From positions 1-46,132 of the forward strand of contig JAAAOQ010000073.1 of NCBI GenBank assembly GCA_009908845.1: DNA of 46,132 nucleotides, given 5' to 3'. The DNA comes from Gammaproteobacteria bacterium. Lineage in GTDB: Bacteria > Pseudomonadota > Gammaproteobacteria > Chromatiales > Chromatiaceae. A program made the translations under genes and the position numbers. Positions 26,293 through 33,550 of this stretch are shown piece after piece (the first letter of the stretch is position 1; each line of letters opens with the position of its first letter). The notes beneath the pieces were generated by a model that saw only the letters and a program-made list of their open reading frames with translations, was not told the DNA's origin and did no database searches.

Positions 26293-27468
26293 TTATCCGT
26301 AACGCCCATCCACTCTCGCACTTAAAAGCGGCCGCGCAAATATTGCCAGCATCCCTATAAAAGCACTTATCCAAAGAAATTGTGAAAGTTGTATCAGCAG
26401 GAAATAATACTCTGGTGCAAGTATCGGCAGCAGTACGCGCAGTATCGCGCCGGCCGCGAGTGTCATGAATATTAACGCGAGCCCCTTAGGGGGTTCGAAC
26501 ACATTACGCCCCGTATGTCCCAGTGAAACGCGAGCCATCATACCAATGGTGATGAGCCCGATGCCACCGTAGGCCATCGCGTGCAACCCGAGTGCAGGCG
26601 GGATATGGAGGATTTCTGCCGCACCACGTAGTACAAACCCGATCGAAATAAATGCCACGGCTAGGTGCAGTACCCAAACCAGCGGTCGCCTGAATATTTC
26701 CGAGGTATACCACCCGTACAAGCGTAACGCATTTGCGATAAACAGGACCAAGCCGCTGGTGAGCAATAGCGGTTGCCAAGACAACACGTCGGCGGCGGCA
26801 AAGGTCATGAGACCGACCAAGGACACACTCGGCACATACCGGTAGTCCTGTACCTGGGTCTTCTCGGCGATGGCATTGCGTGTGAATGAGGGCACCACGC
26901 GCTGCGCCATCATCAGGATGAGGCCGATGACGGTGTACATCGCGATGAGCAGTGACGGGCGAGCATAAGAAGGGCTTACCCAGCCGATGGCGGAGGCCAG
27001 GAAGAAGGTATCCAAGCCTAGAAATAAGCACAACTTGCCAATAATCCCCCATTGTGCGTGATTGCTTGCCTGAATCAGTGGCTTCACCAGAACCCACAAT
27101 AATAATAGGTAAAAAAGGACACTGCTGACCAGCATGGCCGGCACGCCGGCGGCGCTGGGGTAGAGGGCGATCAGTCGTGATAACAGCCAGAAGGTGAATA
27201 GCGCCAGCAACATGTTGCCTTGCGCTGTTTTACCTCCGGTCCAGTTTTGTACTGCGGTCAACAGAAAGCCCGAAATGACAGCCATGGCGTAGCCGAAAAC
27301 CATCTCGCGACCGTGCCAAAGCGCAGGGGCGAGCGTATCGAGATCGAGTCGGGTTAACTGCATTAGCTGAGCGGTCCAGAGCGTCATCGCGACGACCGAG
27401 TAGAGCATCGCGCCAAGGAAGAAAGGGCGAAATCCGGTCTGCAAGAAAGTGAGAGGACGTGCGTGCAT
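26293..27468 (-). CDS. nnrS: NnrS family heme-copper membrane protein
   Basis: NnrS is a heme- and copper-containing membrane protein that reduces cell damage by nitric oxide. The 391-residue protein has about 12 hydrophobic helices and the family segments TFLQTGFRPFFLGAMLYSVV at the start, WHGREMVFGYAMAVISGFLLTAV, and GLHAMAYGGIGLITIGMMARVSLGHTGR. It diverges from the NO reductase operon across a 242-base spacer carrying an NsrR-type palindrome, as nnrS genes are often NsrR or NnrR targets. It ends near a MOSC gene on the same strand. Confidence 0.93.
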   Translation of the reverse strand: MHARPLTFLQTGFRPFFLGAMLYSVVAMTLWTAQLMQLTRLDLDTLAPALWHGREMVFGYAMAVISGFLLTAVQNWTGGKTAQGNMLLALFTFWLLSRLIALYPSAAGVPAMLVSSVLFYLLLLWVLVKPLIQASNHAQWGIIGKLCLFLGLDTFFLASAIGWVSPSYARPSLLIAMYTVIGLILMMAQRVVPSFTRNAIAEKTQVQDYRYVPSVSLVGLMTFAAADVLSWQPLLLTSGLVLFIANALRLYGWYTSEIFRRPLVWVLHLAVAFISIGFVLRGAAEILHIPPALGLHAMAYGGIGLITIGMMARVSLGHTGRNVFEPPKGLALIFMTLAAGAILRVLLPILAPEYYFLLIQLSQFLWISAFIGMLAIFARPLLSARVDGRYG

Positions 27469-27628
27469 GTGTTCGATTACTCCACGCCTAGTCGACGAAG
27501 TCTTACCAAGTCGAGCCCCCTAACCACGGCAGAGAGTCTCGTTGACGTGTTCAATAGGCGCACCTTCTCAAGCTGTGGAGCCTCCGAGATACCCGGTGAG
27601 GCGCAACGACCTTGAGCACCACCGGTGC

Positions 27629-27669
27629 CTAGACTATAACATGTATACAGGATGCATGTTATCGTCTAG
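27629..27669. promoter_or_regulatory. 41-bp near-palindrome, probable NsrR operator
   Basis: The central 23 bases, AACATGTATAC-A-GGATGCATGTT, form an 11-1-11 inverted repeat like the NsrR consensus (AAGATGCATTT-N-AAATGCATCTT). The symmetry continues outward through ATAACATG/CATGTTAT and CTAGAC/GTCTAG, so 17 of 20 base pairs around 27649 are complementary. It lies 41 bases before the CuA-subunit gene and about 160 bases before nnrS, and nsrR is the last gene of the operon. Confidence 0.8.
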
Positions 27670-27710
27670 ACTCCTTCCCGTGTTCACTGCAGCGACATGA
27701 GGGCCTGGTT

Positions 27711-28232
27711 ATGCAAACGGCTGTTCTCCTAATAACGCTCCTGGGCATGGCCCTAGTTGCGGCCGCTTTCTACGTGGTGGTTGCGCGCTCCGGGCCGCGA
27801 GACGACGACTACTCGGGCATCACCCAGCAGGGCTACCTGATTCGCCGTTGGTGGTTCCTGTTCTTGTGTGGGTTTGGGGTGCTGGTGAGCGCCTGGTCCC
27901 TGATCCCGTTTCCGCTCCAGGCGGGCGGGGTCGGTGCGCCGCGGGCCATTGATGTCACGGGGCGGATGTGGTCCTGGGACATTGCGTCAAGCAGTGCCCA
28001 GGTGGGTGAGTCGGTCCGTTTTCGCGTGACCTCGGCGGATGTGAACCATGGCTTCGCCCTCTATGGCCCCGACGACCAGATCGTTGCCCAGACCCAGGCG
28101 ATGCCGGGCTACGTCAATGAAGTGGATGTGACCTTCGAACAACCCGGCCAGTATCGGGTGCTTTGTTTGGAATATTGCGGCCTGGCGCATCATGCAATGG
28201 CCGCTGAGATCACTGTGAGCGAGGGCTCCTGA
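27711..28232 (+). CDS. norS: CuA subunit of an sNOR-type nitric oxide reductase
   Basis: A 173-residue protein like cytochrome oxidase subunit II with a CuA site: H113 in VNHGFALY and the loop C152-L-E-Y-C156-G-L-A-H160-H-A-M163. Two N-terminal membrane helices (about 3-25 and 48-68) hold the cupredoxin domain in the periplasm. It is followed 1 base later by the heme-copper subunit. The order CuA subunit, catalytic subunit, SCO, membrane ORF matches the norSY-senC-orf1 cluster known to me from ammonia oxidisers such as Nitrosomonas and Nitrosococcus. The symbol follows that cluster; which letter belongs to which subunit is from memory. Confidence 0.85.
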   Translation: MQTAVLLITLLGMALVAAAFYVVVARSGPRDDDYSGITQQGYLIRRWWFLFLCGFGVLVSAWSLIPFPLQAGGVGAPRAIDVTGRMWSWDIASSSAQVGESVRFRVTSADVNHGFALYGPDDQIVAQTQAMPGYVNEVDVTFEQPGQYRVLCLEYCGLAHHAMAAEITVSEGS

Positions 28233-28233
28233 T

Positions 28234-29691
28234 ATGGCAACGCTGCAAGCCGATTATGCAACCCCCGAGACTGAACGCACGCCGGTGGTCAAACTCTATC
28301 TGGCCATCGGGCTGATCGTCTTCGCCGCTTTGATGTTGGTAGGTGTGCTGATGCGGGCGGCGCAGGGTGCCTCCTTGAGCAGTATCGGCCCCGCCCTGTT
28401 CTACCAGCTGATGACATTGCATGGCGCCGGTATGGTCGGGACCGCTGGCCTGGCGGCATTGGCGGTCAATTGGTACTTCTTGAGTCGCTATGTACGGCTA
28501 AACCCGCGGGTATTCCTGGGAGCGCTGATCCTTTCGTTGGTGGCCGTGGCCATGATCGTGGGCGCGATTATGATCGGCAAGTTCGCAGCCGGTTGGACCT
28601 TCCTCTACCCGTTGCCGGCGAATCCGCTCGGCCAGTGGGGTACGGGTGCCGCGCTGTTCTTCGTTGCCGGCCTGCTAGTGCTCGGGGTCGCCTTTTTGCT
28701 GGTCTACCTCGACATGGGCCTGGCCATTGTGCGGCGCTACGGCAGCATCGCCCGGGCACTTGGACTACCGATGTTGTTCGGCCTAGAACGGGTCGATTCC
28801 GCGCATCCACCAACGGTCGTGGCCAGTGCCATGGTGTTGATCGTCAATGTCGCAGGTATCGCGGCGGGTGCGGTCGTGCTGGTGATGACCATGTTGCACC
28901 TGGTCTTTCCGGCGCTGGCGCCGGATGCCCTGCTGATGAAGAACCTGATCTACTTCTTCGGCCATGTATTCATCAATGCCACCATCTATTCTGCGGTGAT
29001 CGCGGTCTACGAGATCCTGCCGTTGTATGCGCGGCGCCCATGGAAGGTTTCGCGGCCGTTTCTTGCGGCATGGCTGGCTGTGACCTTGATGGTGTTGGCG
29101 GTCTACCCGCATCATCTGTTGATGGACTTCGCGTTGCCCGCCTGGATGGCGGTGATGGGGCAGATCCTGTCTTACACCAGCGGCATTCCGGTGCTCGTGG
29201 TCACGGCCTTCGGCGGACTGATGCTGATCTACCGATCGGGCATCCGCTGGGATGCCGCGTCCAGTCTGTTGGTGCTGGGCCTGTTCGGTTGGGCGGTGGG
29301 TATCGTACCGGCGGTGATCGACGGTATGATCTCGGTCAACCTGGTGATGCACAACACGCAGTGGGTACCCGGTCATTTCCATTTCTACCTGCTGATCGGG
29401 GTGGTGCCGATGGTGCTCGGGTTCGCGAGCTATCTCGGCAGCAACGGCGAGCAGGGCCAAACGGGGCGACTGGGCGTGGGTGTGTTTGCCGTGGGCGCCG
29501 TCCTGCTCTGTTTGACCTTTCTGGTGTCGGGCGCAAACTCTGTGCCGCGCCGCTTCGCGGTGCACGAAGAGGCCTGGCAGTGGCTGGGTAATCTCGGTGC
29601 CTTGTCTGGCGGCCTGGTGTTGATCGGCACGCTGATGATTGCATTGCCGATCTTGATGCGCTTACCGCGGGCACGACTCAGCGCCGTATGA
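28234..29691 (+). CDS. norY: Catalytic heme-copper subunit of sNOR-type nitric oxide reductase
   Basis: A 485-residue heme-copper superfamily subunit I with about 12 helices. All six metal ligands are present: H63 (LHGAGM) and H383 for the low-spin heme, H381 for the high-spin heme, and H244, H293, H294 for CuB. In oxygen reductases helix VI reads GHPEVY and the Tyr is cross-linked to the CuB His; here it reads GHVFIN, so the Glu and the Tyr are replaced and N248 stands in the Tyr position. That marks a nitric oxide reductase of the sNOR type rather than an oxidase. The reaction is 2 NO to N2O, with electrons arriving through CuA from cytochrome c. It overlaps the SCO gene by 4 bases. Confidence 0.87.
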   Translation: MATLQADYATPETERTPVVKLYLAIGLIVFAALMLVGVLMRAAQGASLSSIGPALFYQLMTLHGAGMVGTAGLAALAVNWYFLSRYVRLNPRVFLGALILSLVAVAMIVGAIMIGKFAAGWTFLYPLPANPLGQWGTGAALFFVAGLLVLGVAFLLVYLDMGLAIVRRYGSIARALGLPMLFGLERVDSAHPPTVVASAMVLIVNVAGIAAGAVVLVMTMLHLVFPALAPDALLMKNLIYFFGHVFINATIYSAVIAVYEILPLYARRPWKVSRPFLAAWLAVTLMVLAVYPHHLLMDFALPAWMAVMGQILSYTSGIPVLVVTAFGGLMLIYRSGIRWDAASSLLVLGLFGWAVGIVPAVIDGMISVNLVMHNTQWVPGHFHFYLLIGVVPMVLGFASYLGSNGEQGQTGRLGVGVFAVGAVLLCLTFLVSGANSVPRRFAVHEEAWQWLGNLGALSGGLVLIGTLMIALPILMRLPRARLSAV

Positions 29692-30287
29692 GCCCGCGCA
29701 CCGCGATTGGTATCGTCCTGGCCGGGGGTCTGGTGACGGCGCTGCTTTGGCAGCGTACAGCAGGCTTCTCGGCCTTTACCTACGAGACCTGGCGTCGGGT
29801 CGAGGTCGCTCGCGAGCCAGCGCCGGTATCGGACTGGCGGTTGCAAGATGCCCAGGGCGACTTCGTCCGTCTCTCGGAGTGGCGCGATGAAACACTGCTG
29901 GTCGGGTTCATCTACACCAGTTGCCCTTCGGTCTGCGTGGCGATTGGGTCGCGTTACCAGCAACTCCAGCGCACATTGCAGGCCAATCCATCGGCCGACG
30001 TGCATCTGCTATCCATCAGCATCGACCCCGACAGGGATACGCCGGAGCACCTCGCCGAGTACCGGCGTCGCCATGCTGGGCTGCAATCCTCCTGGACGGT
30101 CGCGCGTCCGGCTGATGCGCAGGTACTGGGCGATATGATTCGAGAGACTGGCCTGCGCGTGATCCCCGATCAGCTCGGTGGCTTCTCGCACAGTGAGTCA
30201 TTGCACTGGATCCGTGACGGGCAATTGCTGAGGATCAGCGATTGGCGTGATCCCGAGCTCGAGAAGATGATCACAGATGGCGGCTGA
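29688..30287 (+). CDS. senC: SCO/SenC copper chaperone of the NO reductase operon
   Basis: A 199-residue SCO protein with an N-terminal membrane anchor (IGIVLAGGLVTALLW), the copper motif C79-P-S-V-C83 and distal His H168 (GGFSHSESLHW). It should load the CuA site of the neighbouring subunit II. The ATG overlaps the stop of the catalytic subunit gene (ATGA), and the next gene overlaps its end by 11 bases, so the operon is tightly coupled. The second SCO at 24655 shares the motif but is clearly a different paralogue. Confidence 0.9.
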   Translation: MSPRTAIGIVLAGGLVTALLWQRTAGFSAFTYETWRRVEVAREPAPVSDWRLQDAQGDFVRLSEWRDETLLVGFIYTSCPSVCVAIGSRYQQLQRTLQANPSADVHLLSISIDPDRDTPEHLAEYRRRHAGLQSSWTVARPADAQVLGDMIRETGLRVIPDQLGGFSHSESLHWIRDGQLLRISDWRDPELEKMITDGG

Positions 30288-30870
30288 GCCGTCGCAGGGC
30301 GCAGCGCGCACAATCCTGTTGGCGATCAGTGTCGCCGGGTTGTTTCCCCCGGTCGCGGCGCTGTTCGAGGCCAGTATGCGGTCGCACCTCTTGGTGCAGA
30401 TGCCCCTGCTGGCGTTCTGCGGTGGGTACTGGGTGTACCGGTCCCCTCGCCTGAAGCGCTGGCTGGAACGGGTTGACCCGAGCGGTTATATCGCCTTGGT
30501 CGTCGGCAGCGGTTGGTTCATCTACTGGATGCTGCCGATTAGCTTGGACCTCGCGACCTTTGACCCCGCCATACGATTGTTGAAGATCGTCACTGTGCCG
30601 GTATGCGTCGGCGCGGCCCTGACCTGGAGCTGGTTGCGGCTCGGGCCAATCGGACGCGGGGTCATGCTATTGGAGGCCTGGGCCATTCTCGGGCGCTTGG
30701 GGTGGGTCTATCTGATCAGCCCAGTTCAGCTATGCAGCAACTATTTGATCGGCGATCAACAGCGCACTGGGTCTCTGCTATTGGGTGCGGCACTGATCAG
30801 TGCCGTCGGGATAGCGCTGTGGGCCGTTTTTGGGCCTTTCCGTAAATCTCACCGGACGGAGCGAGAGTAA
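30277..30870 (+). CDS. Membrane protein, orf1 of the norSY-senC cluster
   Basis: A 197-residue protein with about six hydrophobic helices. SMRSHLLVQMPLLAFCGGYW has the H-x3-Q-M-P pattern that recalls CtaG-type oxidase assembly factors, but I cannot assign it firmly. It overlaps senC by 11 bases and is followed 6 bases later by nsrR. An assembly role for the NO reductase is the natural reading from position. Confidence 0.75.
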   Translation: MAAEPSQGAARTILLAISVAGLFPPVAALFEASMRSHLLVQMPLLAFCGGYWVYRSPRLKRWLERVDPSGYIALVVGSGWFIYWMLPISLDLATFDPAIRLLKIVTVPVCVGAALTWSWLRLGPIGRGVMLLEAWAILGRLGWVYLISPVQLCSNYLIGDQQRTGSLLLGAALISAVGIALWAVFGPFRKSHRTERE

Positions 30871-30876
30871 GACGCG

Positions 30877-31287
30877 GTGTATATCACGAAGTACACAGAC
30901 TATTCGCTGCGCACCCTAATGCTCCTGGCGCAGCAGGGTGGGGACCAACGGCTCAGTATCGCGGAGATCAGCGAGACCCTGCGGGTATCGCACAATCACT
31001 TGATGAAGGTGGTCAACAATCTCGCGCGTCTCGGGCTGGTCGACTCGCTGCGCGGCCGCGGGGGCGGCATTCGCCTCGTGCCCCGCACGCGTCAGATGAC
31101 CATCGGCGCGGTGATGCGCGAGCTCGAACCGGTTGAACCGCTCGTCGATTGCGACGCAGGCCCCTGCCCGTTCCGTGGTGGCTGTGAACTGGATTTTGCG
31201 CTGCAACGCGCAATGCATGCCTTTCTCGAGGAGTTGGACAAGAAGACCTTGTCCGATCTGGTGCGCGACAAGATAGTTGACGTCTGA
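30877..31287 (+). CDS. nsrR: NO-responsive Rrf2-family repressor NsrR
   Basis: A 136-residue Rrf2 protein. The winged helix (YTDYSLRTLMLLAQQG ... EISETLRVSHNHLMKVVNNLA) is followed by GLVDSLRGRGGGIRL and the three cluster cysteines C92, C97 and C103 (DCDAGPCPFRGGC), spaced as in NsrR. In NsrR a [4Fe-4S] cluster reacts with NO and the protein releases DNA. The start is a GTG 6 bases after the preceding stop. It closes the NO reductase operon, and a matching 23-bp operator lies upstream of that operon at 27638-27660, so negative autoregulation is likely. Confidence 0.93.
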   Translation: MYITKYTDYSLRTLMLLAQQGGDQRLSIAEISETLRVSHNHLMKVVNNLARLGLVDSLRGRGGGIRLVPRTRQMTIGAVMRELEPVEPLVDCDAGPCPFRGGCELDFALQRAMHAFLEELDKKTLSDLVRDKIVDV

Positions 31288-31415
31288 ATCATGCAGTTTC
31301 TGAGGCATCGAGCTAATCACCTAATTTACTCCGATCGAACTCGAGTAACGAATAGACTTAGGGAGATGTTGATTTCTTCAGCGTTTCCCGCGCGGGGCAG
31401 GAAAACCCGCCATTA

Positions 31416-31435
31416 TCAGCGGCATAAGCCGCTGA
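31416..31435. repeat. Hairpin between nsrR and the aquaporin gene
   Basis: TCAGCGGC, loop ATAA, GCCGCTGA: an 8-base perfect stem in the 278-base spacer. No T-run follows on the plus strand, so it is not a clear intrinsic terminator. Nothing else was recognised in the spacer. Confidence 0.4.
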
Positions 31436-31565
31436 AAATGAAGCGACTCGGAAACTGCTTTTTCGAATCGCGTGCTGATTCTTGCCAGGAAGCAAATAAT
31501 TCAGCGCCTAATTGGGCCGTTCTCAAGCTTAACCCTTTAACACCTTAGCTTACGGGAGAATCCAC

Positions 31566-32282
31566 ATGAACAAGAAATACGCTTCCGAGTTTATCGGTAC
31601 GTTTGCTCTAGTCTTTTTTGGCTGCGGCGCTGTTACAGTTGATCAGCTAAGCGGTGGGGCTCTTGGGTTAATTGGCATAGCGACTGTCTTTGGGCTTGTC
31701 GTGATGACGATGGTCTACACCTATGGCCATGTTTCTGGTGCTCATATCAATCCTGCTGTGACTATAGCGCTGGCTTTTTCTAATCGAATTGATAGGAAAG
31801 AAGTTCCCCCCTATGTCGGTGCTCAAGTCGCGGGAGCAATCCTTGCAAGCGTGATTGACTTGACGGTTCTTAGGCCCCTATTCATTGACCAGACTATTCT
31901 AGGAGAAATGTCCCTTGGGGTGACCCAGCCTGTAAATGGCAGCTTTATGACAGCTCTTATAGTGGAGGCTATTCTTACTTTCTTTCTAATGACCGTCATC
32001 CTGGGCACCGTGGTTGACAAGCCAGCAGCTGGGAATTTCGCTGGTGTAGCAATAGGGGCAACCGTGGCATTTCTGATTATGTTCGGCGGTCCGATCACAG
32101 GCGGTTCACTAAACCCCGCAAGAAGTCTTGGTCCCGCGCTCGTTTCAGGCGAGCTTTCTCATATCATTGCTTATTTGGTCGGCCCGACTACCGGAGCCAT
32201 TGGTGCTGTAGCTCTTTACGATAAATTAAAGGCTTTGGCAAACAGGTCGAGTCTAGAGCAAGGTGAAGAGTCAGCGCTGTAA
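31566..32282 (+). CDS. Aquaporin / MIP-family channel
   Basis: A 238-residue channel with six helices and two NPA boxes: HINPAVT (about residues 60-66) and SLNPARS (about 180-186). The Arg after the second NPA (selectivity filter) is present and the Phe/His/Cys/Arg pattern looks closer to AqpZ-type water channels than to glycerol facilitators. GGGAG lies upstream of the ATG. The gene is visibly richer in A+T than its neighbours and is followed by a strong terminator and an IS3 relic, so it probably arrived by transfer. A role in uptake of small uncharged molecules such as ammonia or hydroxylamine is conceivable but not shown. Confidence 0.92.
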   Translation: MNKKYASEFIGTFALVFFGCGAVTVDQLSGGALGLIGIATVFGLVVMTMVYTYGHVSGAHINPAVTIALAFSNRIDRKEVPPYVGAQVAGAILASVIDLTVLRPLFIDQTILGEMSLGVTQPVNGSFMTALIVEAILTFFLMTVILGTVVDKPAAGNFAGVAIGATVAFLIMFGGPITGGSLNPARSLGPALVSGELSHIIAYLVGPTTGAIGAVALYDKLKALANRSSLEQGEESAL

Positions 32283-32315
32283 CAGCCAAGAATTTCACTG
32301 AAACTAGATGAATTA

Positions 32316-32355
32316 AAAAGCTCAAAGTAATTTCTGCTTTGAGCTTTTCATTTTT
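32316..32355. terminator. Strong intrinsic terminator after the aquaporin gene
   Basis: A 12-base perfect stem (AAAAGCTCAAAG ... CTTTGAGCTTTT) with a 9-base loop, flanked by A and T runs, ends in TTTTCATTTTTC. It should work in both directions. Confidence 0.85.
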
Positions 32356-32622
32356 CAGAGAAACGAAACCAACTGCCCGAAATGCGCATTTTTGATATAG
32401 GTCCCGTGGGCGCATAGTCGCGGTTTCGGAAAACGTCGCACTTGACGCACTTGCAGAAGCACCCGACCGGATTGAGACTGGGTGAAACTGCTTTACGGAT
32501 CGAAGACGCCGCTCCACTCACTTCCGCAATGCCGCTAACTCGTCCAAGGTTCAGCGCGCAGCGACCTGACGCACGCGAAACCGCTCCGGTTTGTCGGAGG
32601 CAGTTTGTTATGAACAAGGCCG

Positions 32623-32834
32623 TCGTGGCGGCCGGCTTGGTTTTCCGATAGGCATGTGCCTTGGTCTCGGCGGATGGAAGATGCCCGGTGCTCGAGCCCA
32701 AGCGCCGCTGGTTGACCCATTGAACCGGTCCCGAGTCTCTGACTCTTCAACGGTGGAACTCCGTCCAAGACTGCGTGTTGGCCACCTCGGCGACGTAGAG
32801 GCCGTTGATGGTGAGCCTCGCGCTCTTCAACGCT
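32623..32834 (-). pseudogene. IS3-family transposase relic (orfB C-terminal part)
   Basis: The minus strand reads TINGLYVAEVANTQSW then TEFHR, a TGA stop (32747-32749), then RVRDSGPVQWVNQRRLGSS and TGHLPSAETKAHAYRKTKPA. This matches the end of IS3-group orfB transposases (ETINGLYKAEVI ... WVDWFNxRRLLxxIGxIPPAEAE). The catalytic DDE part upstream is too degraded to follow, no orfA is recognisable and no terminal inverted repeats were found. Only the last ~70 codons survive. Confidence 0.7.
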
Positions 32835-33468
32835 TCCGCCCGGGCCGCTCGCCGCGATCGCCCCGGATTTTTTCGGACACTTTCTTCTGGTCTGGACTGA
32901 CGTGGAGACGTCGTGGAGCGACATCACCCGCGGTCTCTGGTCGATTTCGATGCTGACGCCAAGCCCCACCACGAGCGCCCGCAGGCGGTTGCGCCTGTGC
33001 GGTCTCCGTCATCAAAGCGAGCGCTGCCAAGGCGCCGGACGGCCTCGCGTCCAGGCGGCCGCTGCCAGTGCGACAGATTGACCCAGCCGATGAATCCGAC
33101 AGCGACAATGTGTCGCGCGCCTCCGCACCGATACACCTGTCCCGGGGTCCCGACCAGCATGGGTGTATGGGCCGGCCTAGGCGTTGCGCGCGCAGTCGCT
33201 ACAACCGCTTGAATCGGTCGCTGTGGCGCCGCAGCCGCCGCTATCAGTGGCCTCGCCGCCCCCCGTCAGCGCGAGCGGCCGACGATCTTGGATAGACCGT
33301 CCCCATAGCTGGCATAAGCGTTGCTTATAGCCGGGACGCGGCCATGCCGAGAACAGGTTCACGGCCAACGACTCGTCAAAATCTGCCGATACAGAAGATC
33401 GCTCAATCCAAAAACAAGAAGACTGCAGTCCTGGATTTGACTTTCGGGACTGTCCTCAGCATGTCCAA
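32835..33468. other. Degraded region without intact gene
   Basis: About 630 bases of high G+C with only Arg/Ser/Pro-rich frames on both strands. A few minus-strand stretches (near 33060-33170) vaguely recall transposase rve sequence but cannot be aligned with confidence. It probably continues the IS3 relic. No promoter was placed. Confidence 0.4.
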
Positions 33469-33490
33469 GCGAGCCAAGCTCGCAATTTTT
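33469..33490 (+). terminator. Terminator-like hairpin just ahead of the oxygenase gene
   Basis: GCGAGC, loop CAA, GCTCGC, then AATTTTT. This has the form of a small intrinsic terminator but lies only 24 bases before the oxygenase start and 12 bases before its ribosome binding site. It could stop read-through from upstream or act as an attenuator for the cluster. Confidence 0.6.
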
Positions 33491-33514
33491 CACTAATGGC
33501 GTGGAGGTCCACCT

Positions 33515-33550
33515 ATGCAACCTGAAACCCTTATGCAACCTGAAACCCAT
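33515..33550 (+). repeat. 18-bp tandem duplication at the oxygenase start codon
   Basis: The first 18 bases of the gene (MQPETL) are repeated directly (MQPETH), with 16 of 18 bases equal. This gives two ATG codons 18 bases apart. GGAGGT at 33503 serves the first. Confidence 0.85.

Noticed and set aside
28783-29565. A His/Gln-rich minus-strand frame opposite the same gene
   Set aside because: Its composition is that of an antisense shadow and it has no start signal.
28470-29591. A 373-residue frame within the heme-copper subunit gene
   Set aside because: It overlaps the catalytic subunit in another frame; the heme-copper ligands are in the called frame.
27711-29691. Reading the CuA and heme-copper genes as a cytochrome c oxidase
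   Set aside because: The helix VI Tyr is replaced by Asn and the Glu is missing, subunit III is absent, and the cluster order and nsrR fit an NO reductase.
33021-33260. Extending the IS3 relic through 33.2 kb with an rve domain
   Set aside because: Only isolated words resemble the domain and several frame shifts would be needed, so only the clear C-terminal part was called.
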